This document shows positions 1 through 13,300 of a stretch of 64,000 nt of DNA, piece by piece. The translations under genes were made by a program, and so were the position numbers. The notes beneath the pieces were generated by a model that saw only the letters and a list, made by a program, of their open reading frames with translations, ran no database searches and was not told the origin of the DNA. The stretch is taken from the NCBI RefSeq assembly GCF_964204645.1, contig NC_134026.1, forward strand, positions 8,319,450 through 8,383,449. The letters are read 5' to 3'. The stretch's first letter is position 1. Each line of letters starts with the position of its first letter. The stretch is from Tubulanus polymorphus (lineage: Eukaryota > Nemertea > Palaeonemertea > Tubulaniformes > Tubulanidae).

Positions 1-1726
1 TCATTTTCGCACCACTGCGGTCGAACGAGTGCCGCCAAGAGTCAAATTCGATTCAAAATTGTTACCTTTTGACTGCAAAATAGCAGAGAGCAGCAACACG
101 TAACGTCAACAACCACGTCCACGGCCGGCAGTTAAGTCTGGAAACTTTTACTTTAAAGAAGTCATCCTCTTTATTTTCATTCGAGCCATGCGGCTATCGG
201 GGCAAGGCACGAAAATCAATCACATGTATGATTATCTCGATTTATTGCTGAATTACGGGCGAAAAGCTATCTTTCGCGCAATCGCGCCGCCATTGGATGA
301 TGGATTTGTCTAAACTTCGGTAGCGGATTCAAGGTATAACTATTCTTCGGATATGGATTTTCGGTATAAATATTCTTCGGTCTCGTTACTCATAGCTAAT
401 CGCCGTATATGTCTACGCCTCGAAACAGTCTCAGTCGCCACGGAAAGATCAATTTATCCGAAAGATGTCGCCAGATTTTTTTTATGTCTCTCTTAGATAT
501 ATCCGGAAAAAAGTATTTTTAAAACCTTTCTTAATTTTTAGAATTTGTTCACTGCGACAGGGTGAATTTCCGGCCGTACTGGGCTATATGCCCCGCAATG
601 ATAGTCCGGGTCTGTGGTGTACGGGCCTACGGCGATGTATTTTGTCTCTTATCCACTGCAGTTTATTCTAAACTTATGGAGAATACCATAATTTTTCTTA
701 TTTTTGTAAGATAAATATGATACACAAAAGGATCTGAATTCATCACATTCCGCACTAATTTCCCCGTAGGGCCGCAACGCCACCGGGCGACCGACCAGAT
801 GCGGCGTATAAAATGAGCGAAATCTCTTTCCGAACGGTCGCAAGTAAAATCAACAGCGATCTCATTATAGATAAGTCGTCTACGTAATCTAGCGTAGCTA
901 TCGTACCGTCTGTCATAATTTATCTTTCGAGCAAGATAATTCCGTGATCGAAACGCCGAAATTAGTTCTTAATAGACTCGGAAAATTCTGCGAACGCGTA
1001 ACAGGTGCTCTCGAAAATAATACTCACCCGCACTCACTTGTTACAATCAAAACGGTCGGTCCTATTTTATGCGAGATGTTCGAGTATCTGTTACTTCTTC
1101 GAAATGAAGGGGCTCTCAAAATTCTCGCCTACGAGCAAATTCTTTACGTTTCAGCACGCCATTTAATAATAGAATTTACTTACTTATCCTTGTCTTCACG
1201 TTGCACTTGAAATATATTTATTTTATCTTTGATGAATAAAGCTCACTACAACTTTTTTATATAAGCAAAATGCTTGGCCAAGAAATCGTACAGCTTGTTC
1301 GGTTTTTATTTGCATCGGTTATGGAGATTGAAAAAATCGCGCGGTTCCCACATAGTTTTGATACCTCGCCTAAATTGTTTTCAAAGATGTGAAAATGGGC
1401 ACAAAATCCACTGCGGATACTGACCTCACGGAAGAAAAAATAAAACCTAAGAAAAAAACTGAAATTAACAACGAAAGTTATATGCAAACGATCCCTTATT
1501 TTCTTTTATTGTCCATTGGCAACAACAAAATACTTTTGCACTCAAAAGCACAGAAACGTAAATGACATCATACTTTTCTTTTCAAATAGTAAATTCTTTT
1601 GCATTTACTGGCAAAGTATGCACCAATCTAGCGTAATTCTTTTTTCTCAGTTTCCACGTATAGCCTATATCAACGTTCAAGGTATGCCATCGAACTAGAT
1701 AATTCAGAATTAAGGCTAACGAAATG

Positions 1727-1910
1727 GATACCTTGTTTCTCCTTTCTGCTAAGCCTAAAAGTTGACCCCGCCGGCCACCTATCTAGCCTATACAATACCT
1801 TTTTGTAATCGTTGTAAATCTCACCATAACACACCAGCTATAGAAGTGAACTGACAAATTTCGTTGAATTTTACAAAAATGACCCAGCCGATTAGGAGAA
1901 ACGAGGTATC
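1727..1910. mobile_element. MITE family R3, copy 1
   Basis: GATACCTTGTTTCTCC start and GGAGAAACGAGGTATC end are imperfect inverted repeats. No ORF. Confidence 0.65.
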
Positions 1911-4900
1911 ATTTTTGTTAAGCTTAAAAAGCCTCAAAATACTTCTTCTGAACGCTTTAAAGTTTGCCTTGACAAAATATCTCCCGACTTTTTTCTAAAC
2001 AATTATACATCTTTTTACAATTGCAGACGATCATAACTAGCAGTGTAGTCTAATGAATGCATGATATTATTATCAATATATCCGTATTTCATGTTCAACA
2101 AATAATAAAAAAGGTATTAACAATTATGTGTATTTTAACAATTGATCAACATCGTACATCATCCAACGAAAAACATCTAGAGCAACCCTAGGTCAAGGTG
2201 ACCGATACGTACGTTATCTAGTGGCAAAGTGTGATATTGTAATATGACGCCTTTCCGAAGTCAATCGATCGACGGAAATGAAAGATACCAAGAACCACAC
2301 TCAACGACCTCAAATATGTATGGAAATAATACGCAACACTGCCTTTTACACGCGTATTGGTGTCCATCGATAAAAGATTGTTGCGGTTGAAAATCGGCAA
2401 AACAAAGACAATAACCCTTAGCCATTTATGTAGCCTTGAGTGAAGGACTTTCACAGTTTTTAGTCGGGTTTAGGGTTTTGGGTTAGATACGTCGTTTGTA
2501 TTAGATACATATTCTATATTGATTCTAAAGGAAGTAGATATTGTGCAAAAGGTATGGATCACGTGACGAAATTTACTGGAATGTGTGCGCAGACGGATAC
2601 TACAAAATCAATTCACAGCCTCTATGAAAATATTTCGTTTCTTTTGTCCACCGAATTGATTACAAGGATTTTATGCTGGATTTTTGACCACTTAACGAGA
2701 ACCGGGTAATTCATCCATTTTTAAAGCTATATCGAATTACTATGTAGGTGACTAGTGTAACACGGCAGTAAACTTTAGAATCGTTATGAAAAAAAATAAC
2801 CCATAACATCGCTAATTAATAATTCACCGATTAGCTTATTCAACGAAGTGGCTCTCATAACGTCGTTTATCGAGCACACGAAATATACGCTTGCACACGA
2901 ATTCCTGGAAAATTCGACTTCTATACGGCTTGTGGGAGTACACTGCCGAAAGATCAGGATCAGATTTCTAGGTCAAATATCCTCCTTACACGGGCTTCCG
3001 TGAGACGTCGAAGCCATAGTAAATTTGACACGCCTTTGAACTCATCGTCGCAATATCCGAAATCGAATCCTCATTTATGGAGGACCCGCTGTCCAACCAG
3101 ATGGCGCGACGAACACTCGTCGGCCTTACGTTGTCAAAATTGGTTTGAACTAGATTTTTAAACTACCGAATCCGTATATTATCAAAAGACCTACCAAATA
3201 TACAATACGTTCATCTACTCAGATATAGGAATAGTTTTCAATTGATTTATTTAGGAAAAAGTTCATTCAGTTTTAAATGAAATGTTGAAGGAAGACTGAG
3301 TAGCTACTAGCGAACCTGGTGGATCCTCGCCTGCCATACGTGGAATCCTTGATTGCCACAGTAGAGGTGCGTGTACCCCATCGAGCTATAAGTATCTTTC
3401 CATTTTGCCAGCTATGACATTTAGATTTAATGCGCCACAGATAACGCTGTGTATGCAATGAAAAAAATACGATTGATAAGAAAGAATTGAATGATGATAA
3501 ATAAACAAAGGGTATACATTTTCTGGATAACGGGACTATCAAAAATATTTTCAGTCTACACCCGGTTACATCCGTCGTTATTATGGCTATAGATATACTT
3601 AGCATTTTTTCGCATTTACTTAATGAGTAAAAAATTGTTGACATATATTTGTACACGTTCTTATATAGCAAAGCAGCTGTGGAGCTGCGTACATTATTCC
3701 TAGATTGAAGAGATGTCTATTAAGGAGAACGACAAAATCCATGCCAGAATGATGCGAATTTATCTAACAACGAACTCGACGTGTATTTAGAATTGGACAC
3801 GGCTGGTGGTCGATAATCTGTTCGCAACGAAATACGCAATTTCGAGCAAAACGCATCTGCACTTCGCTGATAATGTGTCCCAAAGGCGCCGGCTACCGAA
3901 CCCATCCATTCAAAGCGAGACCCGTCTATAACACGAGACGAGAATCTACTACCAAAGACAAGATATCCCCGTAAGAATATTAATGTCCAAGAAGTATTGA
4001 GAACGAAAAAAAAAGAATCGATTGCGTTCGTTATTAGCGAAATTATTCGATGAGCGCGCTCCGCAACAGAGCCATCAATGTCGGCTGCGATACTTCAGAG
4101 CAGACATTACTGATCAAAAACTATTTCGCCAATACAAATCGACAAGCGGGCTAATTATATCTACTGATAGGATTCTTTGTATATTTTTCGAAACACTTAA
4201 CTTTGGTTTGTGTTACAGACTTTAAATGCAATGTGGTAAACCGCAAATACCGTAACTTCCTCGTATTCTAAAATTACTGAGCGTCCGATAAACCAATCCA
4301 AATCTTCAGCTTTCTCGAAATCATAATAAAGTCAAAGTGTTCATCAATGGTCTACTTAATTTTCTTATTTTTGGCCGATGAAGGCACAAAACTTATTCGC
4401 GGGCGTTATGGTCGTTTGGTACATAATTCGTGATAGCAATAATAAGTATATATACATTATATATACAACATATCACTATGAATATATACGGTGTTATTTT
4501 GTTGCTATGTAATCATCACATAGGTTGTCTAAGCTCCGAGTGTAAACAAATGCACAGATAGCCAGGAGCCAAATTAGTTACAATGTTAAATCATTTAGGA
4601 GACAGCCTGTGATCGGGGTCATAGGAAATATTCGAGAACCTATTAGACATCAAAGACATTCTCAGGCCGAAGAATTTCATGTTTTGAGAAACAGAATTCT
4701 ATCCGATATATTTTTCTGAATTTTCGTCGTAAAAATGCGCTAGAATACTTTTTTTAAGGACAAAGGACTGTAGTACGGTAGACGCATTTTGTTTTTATTC
4801 GTCACGAGCTCGCGGAATTCCGGCGCGGCTGGCTTGCGAAGCGATTACCTTTTCCCAGGCAATTCGGAGGCGCTGAAACCTAATTGTCAACGGCCAGAAA

Positions 4901-5362
4901 AAAAATCAATCTCCCTCAGACGATAACAAATTGATGTGGGACATGTGGTCAATTCATTGCACCAGCCGACTCTCGTACTCAACATAGATTAGTTTATTTT
5001 TCCGCTTGCGTGGCCGCGTTCGCACTGATTTCCCTTCCAATGTATCGGGGAATTACGTTACAGTGAAATGAGCAATGAAGGCATCTGATGTGATAACGCC
5101 GCGCGAAAAACGGTTTTCACCCCGAAACCGATAATCAGTTGCATTCTCGCATCGCACGACGTGTTCGCGTGTCGTGTGTTCTCTTTAACGAATTTAATAC
5201 AAATCGAATTGAAGTGTTGGCGCCGACAGAACCCCGACGAAACGTGAACCATTCGTCAATTGAGGAAATATTCTGACCTTCAAAACTTTGATTTCATGAC
5301 GGTCCAAACCACAAAAAGGTAGCCAGGGCGAAATGCGGTTTTCGTAGCTAGTCAACCAGTGG

Positions 5363-5541
5363 TCGGAACTGATAACCGAACGCACTTAGTATTTCACAAT
5401 GTCGGCCATCTTGAACCTAAATCCGAACTATAGCGACCGTGCTCATTCCCGTGGTAGACCATTTCCGGAACATATAGTTCCCACTAACTGACATTCGGTT
5501 CGACTATAGTCGACTAACTCCGATTACCGAAGTTTGCCCAA
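5363..5541 (+). repeat. Repeat R5, copy 1
   Basis: TCGGAACTGATAACCGAACG start, GTCGGCCATCTTG inside, TAGTCGACTAACT and CCGAAGTTTGCCC at the end. Confidence 0.65.
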
Positions 5542-6440
5542 GCACACGCTCGGAAAATGGGCGAAGATGTTCTTGTTTCGCCCATAGCCCTCACACCCGC
5601 ATGTTTAAGGTGTCCGTACAAATGGCACCGATCGATAACGAAAATTATAACGGCACATTTTCTTCTCACGTCATGCGATCAAATAATACGAAATTTCCCG
5701 AAAAACCAATACCGAACGGGAAATATAATGCCGATTGCGCCATCAAAATTGATTGTCGGTGACACGATAGTTTGGCGGGGTGATTGGTAGTGAGCGACGC
5801 ATCTTTTTGTCCGACTACTAGTACGTAGAATAACCATCGACATGACGATGCTCTTGAAAAATTGCTTACGACATGCAATGACGCAAATCGAATGAGGCTC
5901 AAATTATTTCGGCCAACGATACAACGAAATCAAATCTATTCAACAATCATCATCGCAAATCATGTAGTTACAACTGGCTACTATGTTCTTTTGACATAAT
6001 CTTCCGAGTTATTTTCTGTGTGTGTGTGAGTGCGTGTGTATCATATGGCTTCTTGACAGCAAAATGGCAGTGCTTACTTTATATAACTGGTTACATACAT
6101 TTTTACATATTATTCTAAACCTTCATTTTTGAGATTCCACGTTTTTTCAACCATGTACAATATATACACCTCGTTTTGTTCGTATGGACACTTATTATTA
6201 CATTTTTACAAAATAAGTTAATAAATAGTTTTACCAAAAATAAATAATTTATAAATAATTCAGGGAATTCACAGTGTACGTATTAAAATATCACGGCTGT
6301 AGCCTTATTTTCGTTACAAGTGTTCAGCTCGTAGGCAGTGGGCCACCAGTGATGCTCCGTTGCACGCGTCTCTATATTTCCACCCAAGAGTAGCAATGAT
6401 CACAGTGTTCAATCCATCTCGCACCTATCGATATGTCGTA

Positions 6441-7330
6441 TCACGCGCATCGACATTCTTGCACGACCATATCTGAATAAAGGCTCACGGATAACTGGCC
6501 GTGTTCGTCGTAGTGGAGGAGATTCAACGGACGTAGCTTCGTGGCCGTGCAGCACGGCGCCGGGGCGGCCGCCGGGTTCATCACGTGAATCGCCGATTTA
6601 ATGCCCGCGAACGTATGCGCCGGTTTGTACCGATGCGGACAAACGCCGTCGCAGTAGTAGGCCTTGTAGCCCTCGGGCGCAACTACCCAATTGTCCCAGC
6701 CGATTTCGCTGAACGATACCCATAACGGATACCGACAGCACCTCGACTCGCCGTCGCCCTGTCTGCAGTCATGTTTGATAGGACTCCGTTTCACTCGACC
6801 TAGTATCTCTTTCTCGTGAGTGTAAACACTGAGAGTCGGCAGTAACGCCTGCCGAGTCGTTTTACGCTTCGTATAATACTCGTTGCTTGTCGGAGTTCTC
6901 GTCGTCTTGCGACTCGTATAAAACTGCAACAACTGACTCATGTCTTGCGAATCGCACGAAATTTCTAATCCGTAGTTTTTGCGCGGATTTTCGATCCAGA
7001 ATTGCACCGCTTCTTTGATGTCGATAACCTCCCAGCCGGTTTCCAACAGGGACGTCACTTTTGAGGTAATCAGTCGCCGGATCGGTTGATTGAATTCCGA
7101 TTCGACCGGTGTCAACAATAGATACGCACTCAAAATCACCCGCTTACCGAAGTTAGTTTTATCCTTTAAGTTGTACGGAAACACGTGATTTTTGTATATC
7201 CTGAACTCGGCAGACGATACGTAAATCTCTCGGTTTGCATTGTCCGGCATGGAAATGTTTATTTGAAAGAAATGCCTTGACTGTTTCGACTCACGCCATA
7301 ACTCATCTTTCACCATATATGGCGGCTCAC
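6441..7330 (-). CDS. TGF-beta ligand coding exon 2 (propeptide and mature domain)
   Basis: Starts after a polypyrimidine tract and ttttag acceptor. It completes codon 110 and runs to a TGA. It holds most of the propeptide (motifs WEVIDIKEAVQFWIENP, NYGLEI), the RVKR cleavage site and the complete cystine-knot mature domain. The single-exon mature domain is typical of the family. The reading upstream of 7330 is intron, so an apparent ATG at 7397 is not the start. Confidence 0.92.
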
Positions 7331-10300
7331 CTAAAATAGAAAAAAAACAGAAAAACTTTTGAGAAACTTTTACGAAAGCCGCGCGGTCGCATTTCAAACA
7401 AGAATTTATAGCAATTTCAACCGTAGTCGCAACAGTCGGCGAAATTAGGAAAGATTATCCGTTCGTTATTGGGCGTCGATATTCCGTCATTCTACAGAAA
7501 TATGAAACCGAACGCGCGCCAACGTTATTCTACAATTCCACACCAAGAATTATGTGTTAATGAAGATGCAAAACCACTCCAAACACCTCCACACCCGAAC
7601 GCAAATTATATACCGCATAACAGGCAAAACGAGATATCGAGGAGTTTGACGGCTCAACAGGATTATCTCAAACTAGCGGAAAGCCCGTGGAAACCACGGG
7701 TGATTTTTAAAAGTAGAACTTCCGACTTATTAATTCATTGTACGTGTAGGAGCATTTTAAAGCGGCCTATTATGTGGTGGGTCACCCGTGCCCGTTGAAA
7801 CCATATTGGATCACGGGACCCACTTGACCTGTGCCCAATGATACTGGGTCCCTCTTCTTCCCGTGGAGGCCTGTAACAGAGCAAACAAATATGTAGTACC
7901 GATATGATCATTTCATAACGTATGAATTTTATGCGGTTTATTACAAATGTTCATTTTGATATTCCGCTGATCATCGCGCGTGAAATGTGTCGGTTAAGCC
8001 TATATTGTGCACACAGCAGGCAATAAATCCGAAACAAGAAACAGATTTGGATGTTTGTGTTTCGGTGTTTCGATTCGCCCGCCATCGCACAACGCGTACG
8101 TTTCGATGGACGTGTTTCGTGTTTTAGAGAAACGCACATATAAGTCACGAAACAAGCCAGGAAAGTTTCGTGTTGGGAGTTTATGTCTGCTGTGCGCGCT
8201 GGGCCTTATGATTCATCATCATTTTGAGTATGAAAATTAGCAACTATTATGATATTGAGCTAGATATTTGAGTTCTAGAATCAGCAATTACAAAAGGAAC
8301 ACTAAATTTACGAATGACAATATGCGTCAACTTCTGAAAAAGAATTGAAAGCATAAAACGAACGTTTTTATCCCTCAACCCACTTAACAGCTACTATACA
8401 GGACGTTGTTAGTTGGCTAGTGGCCCCCCTAGAAAAGAAAAACCATCGACCAAGAATCTCTGCCCCTTCAGGATTTGGACCCATGAACCTCTGGATTGGA
8501 GTCACGCTAAAACCGATGGCCCACGCGGCAAACGACTAAAATAATATACAAATGAACAAAATGATCTCCAACCTTGTGCGTAAGGGATCTTGATGTATGA
8601 AATAAGGAAGCCAACAAAGTTAACCCACATCGAGTCGATTGCCGATTCAAACAAGTTGGATGATTGTTTAAATGAACTGGAACCGAAAATTTCCAATTAT
8701 GTTCTTCGATTGAAACAAAAAATTCCTTAGATTCGACCGCCGATCGCACAACTATATCTGAACTTTGATTTCCGATTTCAAAATCAAACCCCCCGTTTCG
8801 TTGCCGGCAGGAATGGTGGGTTTCTAAGGGACACCAAATCGAAGCAAATCAAACGAATTCGACCAATGAAATAAAGTGTGAATCCCTATTTTAAGACCAA
8901 AACCGATGGCCGAAAGGCTGCTGCGTTCTTCCTACAAAAGGCCAAAGGTCGACGCTCACATGGTTATTCAAACTATTCATGTATCATTAGATCATTCAGT
9001 TTGTAAACGTGTTTCTAAATTTTCTAACGTCAGAAAAGTTTTCAACGAAAAAAAGAAACGATAGCACAAAGAAATACAGATGCGCATTCTCCCCGAGCGA
9101 TTCGATATATTCGGCTGCTAGAAAGACTTCGGTTTACGAAGCGATGCAAATGTCACCGTTCTCTAGCAATCGTTACATTTTTCCTTCTCCCTCTCGCGCC
9201 ATGAGTAAGAGGGCTATTAGGAATGTAATACGAAGTGCCTTCGTCCTGATCGATCCGAGAAATACCTCAAAATCCGCGCAGTGGGATGTTGAGCGGACTC
9301 TGTATTCAAACAGAGTATTTATTTTCCCAGGCACTGCACGCTAATGCTAGCGCAGGTACCGCGCGGCCACTGTATCAAAGACTGCCCAATTTCTGCGGAC
9401 GTGATCGAAATGGGAAATGCGTTACTTCCATAAGTGTCCATCAGAACACAACGTCAGACGCAAGCAAACCCGCTGCCGATGGTCTGCCGCGGCGGATAAT
9501 CGAAAATGAAATTAAGCCTTAGATCAGCGAGGAATTGCTTGCCAAATATTTACTTTTCTCTTCGATCGAGGCTTTCTCAAGGACCGCGGCCATATTCTAG
9601 ATCAATATTCCAACTGAACTTCAAAGGTGTGAAATTAATTCTAATTCGTGATAGAACCCGCACTTCGGTTACATGTCTTAGCAGAATTTGTCATATAGTA
9701 TAATATCACTATCTATTTATTAATTGACATCATTCGAAAATCAGATTGAACTCAAATGAAGACGCAGCAAAACAAAATCTCTTACAGCGCAGTTTTCTTC
9801 CATAATGCGCCATTTTTCGATTCAACGGTTATCAAAAGATAAGTAATATTTTTCCTTGTATGCAAATGCACTTACCTGGCAAAAAAGTATAAAACCGTAC
9901 AACCCTATTAATCAGAGTACATTTATGTTTGATCATAGACATTTTTCGCTCACCGGAAACCGGATGATGTCATATTTCCGAATTAGGAAATCACAATTCG
10001 TTGACGTCTCGCCCAAATTTGGGGTTCACTGATAATTCGCTTCGTTAGCAAGTGCTATCAGTTGAAAGCAGTCTAGAAAATTGTGTCTTATCGAAAAACG
10101 AGTAAAAACTTCCCTCATTTTATTATAATAGTCATGATACGCACGATGCACATCGTTTATTCAAGTGTTAGCGAACTGTAAGCCAAACCGCACAAAACGC
10201 AGGGAAACATTGAAAGACAGAAATACGTTCTCATGTCTTTGTGTTTCCCTGCACCGTGTGCATTTTTATGGCTAATACGCCGTTGTTTTTAAAACTTTTA

Positions 10301-13300
10301 ATTCATTTCTCAAGTTTACGTTGCCAGTTTAGAAAACAGTGAATTAACTGAAAGAAACATACAATTTATGTATCGCCTATAGCCTTTTTTGTATTTGCAT
10401 AAACGTATATTATTGTCCGAATGAATTCATCTATATGCAAAATGAAGATAATAATTCCGTGATGACCTTAAGTGTCACCGGAACAGCGGAATAAGCTCAA
10501 GCCGAAAAACAGGAAGATGGCGTCAAAATCCGTCGGAAATAGAGATGTAGCACATTCAATGAACTATACAAACGAATTTTGTCGTAATATTCATAAGAAC
10601 CTCTAAGAGGATTTTAAAAAAAGGTCTCTCATTCTTTGAACCCGTAAAAACCGTAACAATAATGTTTATATACCATTGATACCTAGTATGTGTCGGTGTG
10701 AGTTGATTTGCACTACGTATATTGACGTTTGAAAATAACAATTACAAATATGAATCTTGGCGTTTATTTTGCAATTTAAGATATGTCATCATATCATATG
10801 TTTCACGAATTATATGCACTACGTCGTCGATATGTCGGGGCTAGACTGGTTGCCGGTCATTCAATTCAATTGTCGATACATTCAAAACCAAAATAACTTT
10901 ATGATCGTTCATATTATATAACTTATATACTACTATTTATGGTCGACACTATTAGCAATATATATGTTATTTAACAAAGCGTCCATAAACTTTCAAATTA
11001 GTTTTCTTGTTCCACGAGTACCATTAAGTTTTAGCTTACTGCAACATGTTTTTTTTTGCATTACAGACATATGTACGTAAGTAACACCATGGAGATTTTG
11101 AATCATATTCGTCGAAGGAGTCTATTACCGATTTGATGACCTCATATCATATAATTTGGTTGTGTCCAAATTGTCTCTAGAAAGTAAAAATCAAAACTAA
11201 ACACCGTAAAAAAAGGTGCCAGCAGTGCGTCATCGGAAATTCATAAATGAACTACTCTCCATTATAAACGCATCAATCTACCGCAGCCGAGTGTTGCATG
11301 CCGTTCGTCAATTAATAAGAATTGAAAATGCGACAAAATTAACCGCGTTCGCAATTCGAGCTGCGAACAAGAAAAATGCCCAACATCAGATAGCCGTCCA
11401 ACTGATTTTGAAAATTGATCGACCCCGCATTCATGTAGGCGGATATCTCTGTTGGTGACAATTGAAGCAATTAACTCCTATTCCAACTGTTTGATTCATT
11501 GTTTCATTCGTCTATATACAGTGCAGAAATTGGCACGAAAAACAACAAGTATTCTGGAACAACTTAAACCAGGAAAAGATCAAAACAACCATAAAGATAA
11601 TCATCCCAATTCATCCGCAGAGCTGCCAAGCACTAAGTGCCATGAATGAATGATAATATGTACAACATTATAAACATAATTTCTTTAGTTATAATTTCTT
11701 AGGTACATAGGTACATGAATAAGATGACAACCCCAAGCCCTTGGGAGATGTGCCTGATGGGGTATTGCCCTGTCAAGAAAGGAATTAATAAGCTTAATGA
11801 TAATCACATATGCAAAGGTTGAAGTTGAACTTCAGCAAGAAGTTGAATTTTTCCAGTAACAAAATGTTCATATTGATCATTAATCAATGGAAGGACCCCA
11901 GTAACATCTTTCATATTTTTTGTATGCATCACACAAATCAAATCAGTATTCTTTTGTTATGAAACAGTAAAAAATACTGAAAACCAGGAACAGTTGGCAG
12001 CTCTGCATCCGGATTAACGATCCCACGCGTTCTCACAAAGGCTTCATTTTCTAGTTACTGGAAATGGGGATTGTCTTTATGGGTGGAGCAATCAGATTTT
12101 GATTCATCGTCGTATGATTGGCGTGAAAATTCAAATACTGACGTACAATAATTAGAATGAAACGTTGGCTACTATGAAAAGAAATAGGGATTGACTTAAG
12201 GTATTTAATTCATAGATTTCGTTTGATTTGATTTGCTTTGATTTGGTGTCCTTGCAAACCCACCACACCTGCCGGGAGCGAAACAGGGGTTTGATTTTGA
12301 AATCGGAGATCAAAGTAGAGATATAGTTGTGTGAACGGCGGCTGAATACTGTATTATTTGTTTTTTTTTCAAATTGAAGTACAAGTCTTCCAACTAGCCT
12401 GAACCACAGATCTCTTAATGAAAGGTGATCAGTTATTTACCAGGCATCTAGATTGGCATATGATATCAACATATATAAGATCTTGTATATTTTTGGTCGA
12501 TGCTATTCTGATGACCGTTGTGATACGGTCAAGGAGCTTTCCGAATGCGGTGTACTCAAGTACGGTTAATCATAAATATGGTAATCAATATATTATATGT
12601 ATACCAAGGCATTGCTTCCAAATTTTTGTTGCGTGATTCTGAAAAAACAATACCGTAGCGTCGAATAACAAGAGTTTTGCTGATTTAGTAAAGTTGATTT
12701 AAGTATTTTGACGCCGTAAAAACCGTTACAATAATATTTATATACATTGATACCTAGTATGCGTTATTTAAGGGGTACGTGTGAGTCGATGTGCACTACG
12801 CTATCGATATTGGCGTTTCAAAAATAACAATTAAAATTGTGAATCTCTGAGTTTATTTTGTAATTAGATATATTATATAACTCTCATAACTATCTCATTT
12901 TTGATGAATTTTAATGATTATTTTTGAGAGGATGTGCACTACATCATCTATATATCGGAGTAGACTGGTTGCCGGTCAATTCAAGTAATTATTGATATAT
13001 TCAAATCCAAAATTACTTTATTGATCCTTACTAAGATAAGTGTAATTTTTCAAGGTGGCAATAAACCTTGAAGTTAGTTTTCTTGTTACGGTAATGCTTC
13101 CCTCATCTTGAACTATTATGCGTTTTCTTAGATCACTCGTGAAATATCATATCAGTTCGTAAATAAATCAAACTGTTCTAATCCGCGTTACACATTCACG
13201 ATACGATATCAGTACTGTTCGGTTATTTCGAGCCCGTCGTTTTTAAGTCATTAGCAATGCCCTCTAGTTATTTTTGAGTGAGCTGGCGTAAAGCCAAATG

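Larger units (their letters stand above)
1..6440. other. Non-coding stretch downstream of the TGF-beta gene
   Basis: No conserved protein is recognised on either strand. The region includes the likely 3' UTR of the ligand (minus strand, below 6441), short AT-rich runs, a MITE-like repeat (1727-1910), a repeat copy (5363-5541) and a short GT run near 6020. The longest open frame near 944-1210 shows no family motif. Confidence 0.5.

Noticed and set aside
944-1210. 88-residue plus-strand open frame
   Set aside because: No recognisable motif, no convincing splice or start context.
7331-7397. ATG at 7397 as the start of the TGF-beta ligand
   Set aside because: The intervening sequence is a polypyrimidine tract and acceptor; exon 1 supplies signal peptide and propeptide in the right phase.
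9009-9522. Two overlapping open frames in the TGF-beta intron
   Set aside because: No homology recognised and they lie inside a well-supported intron.
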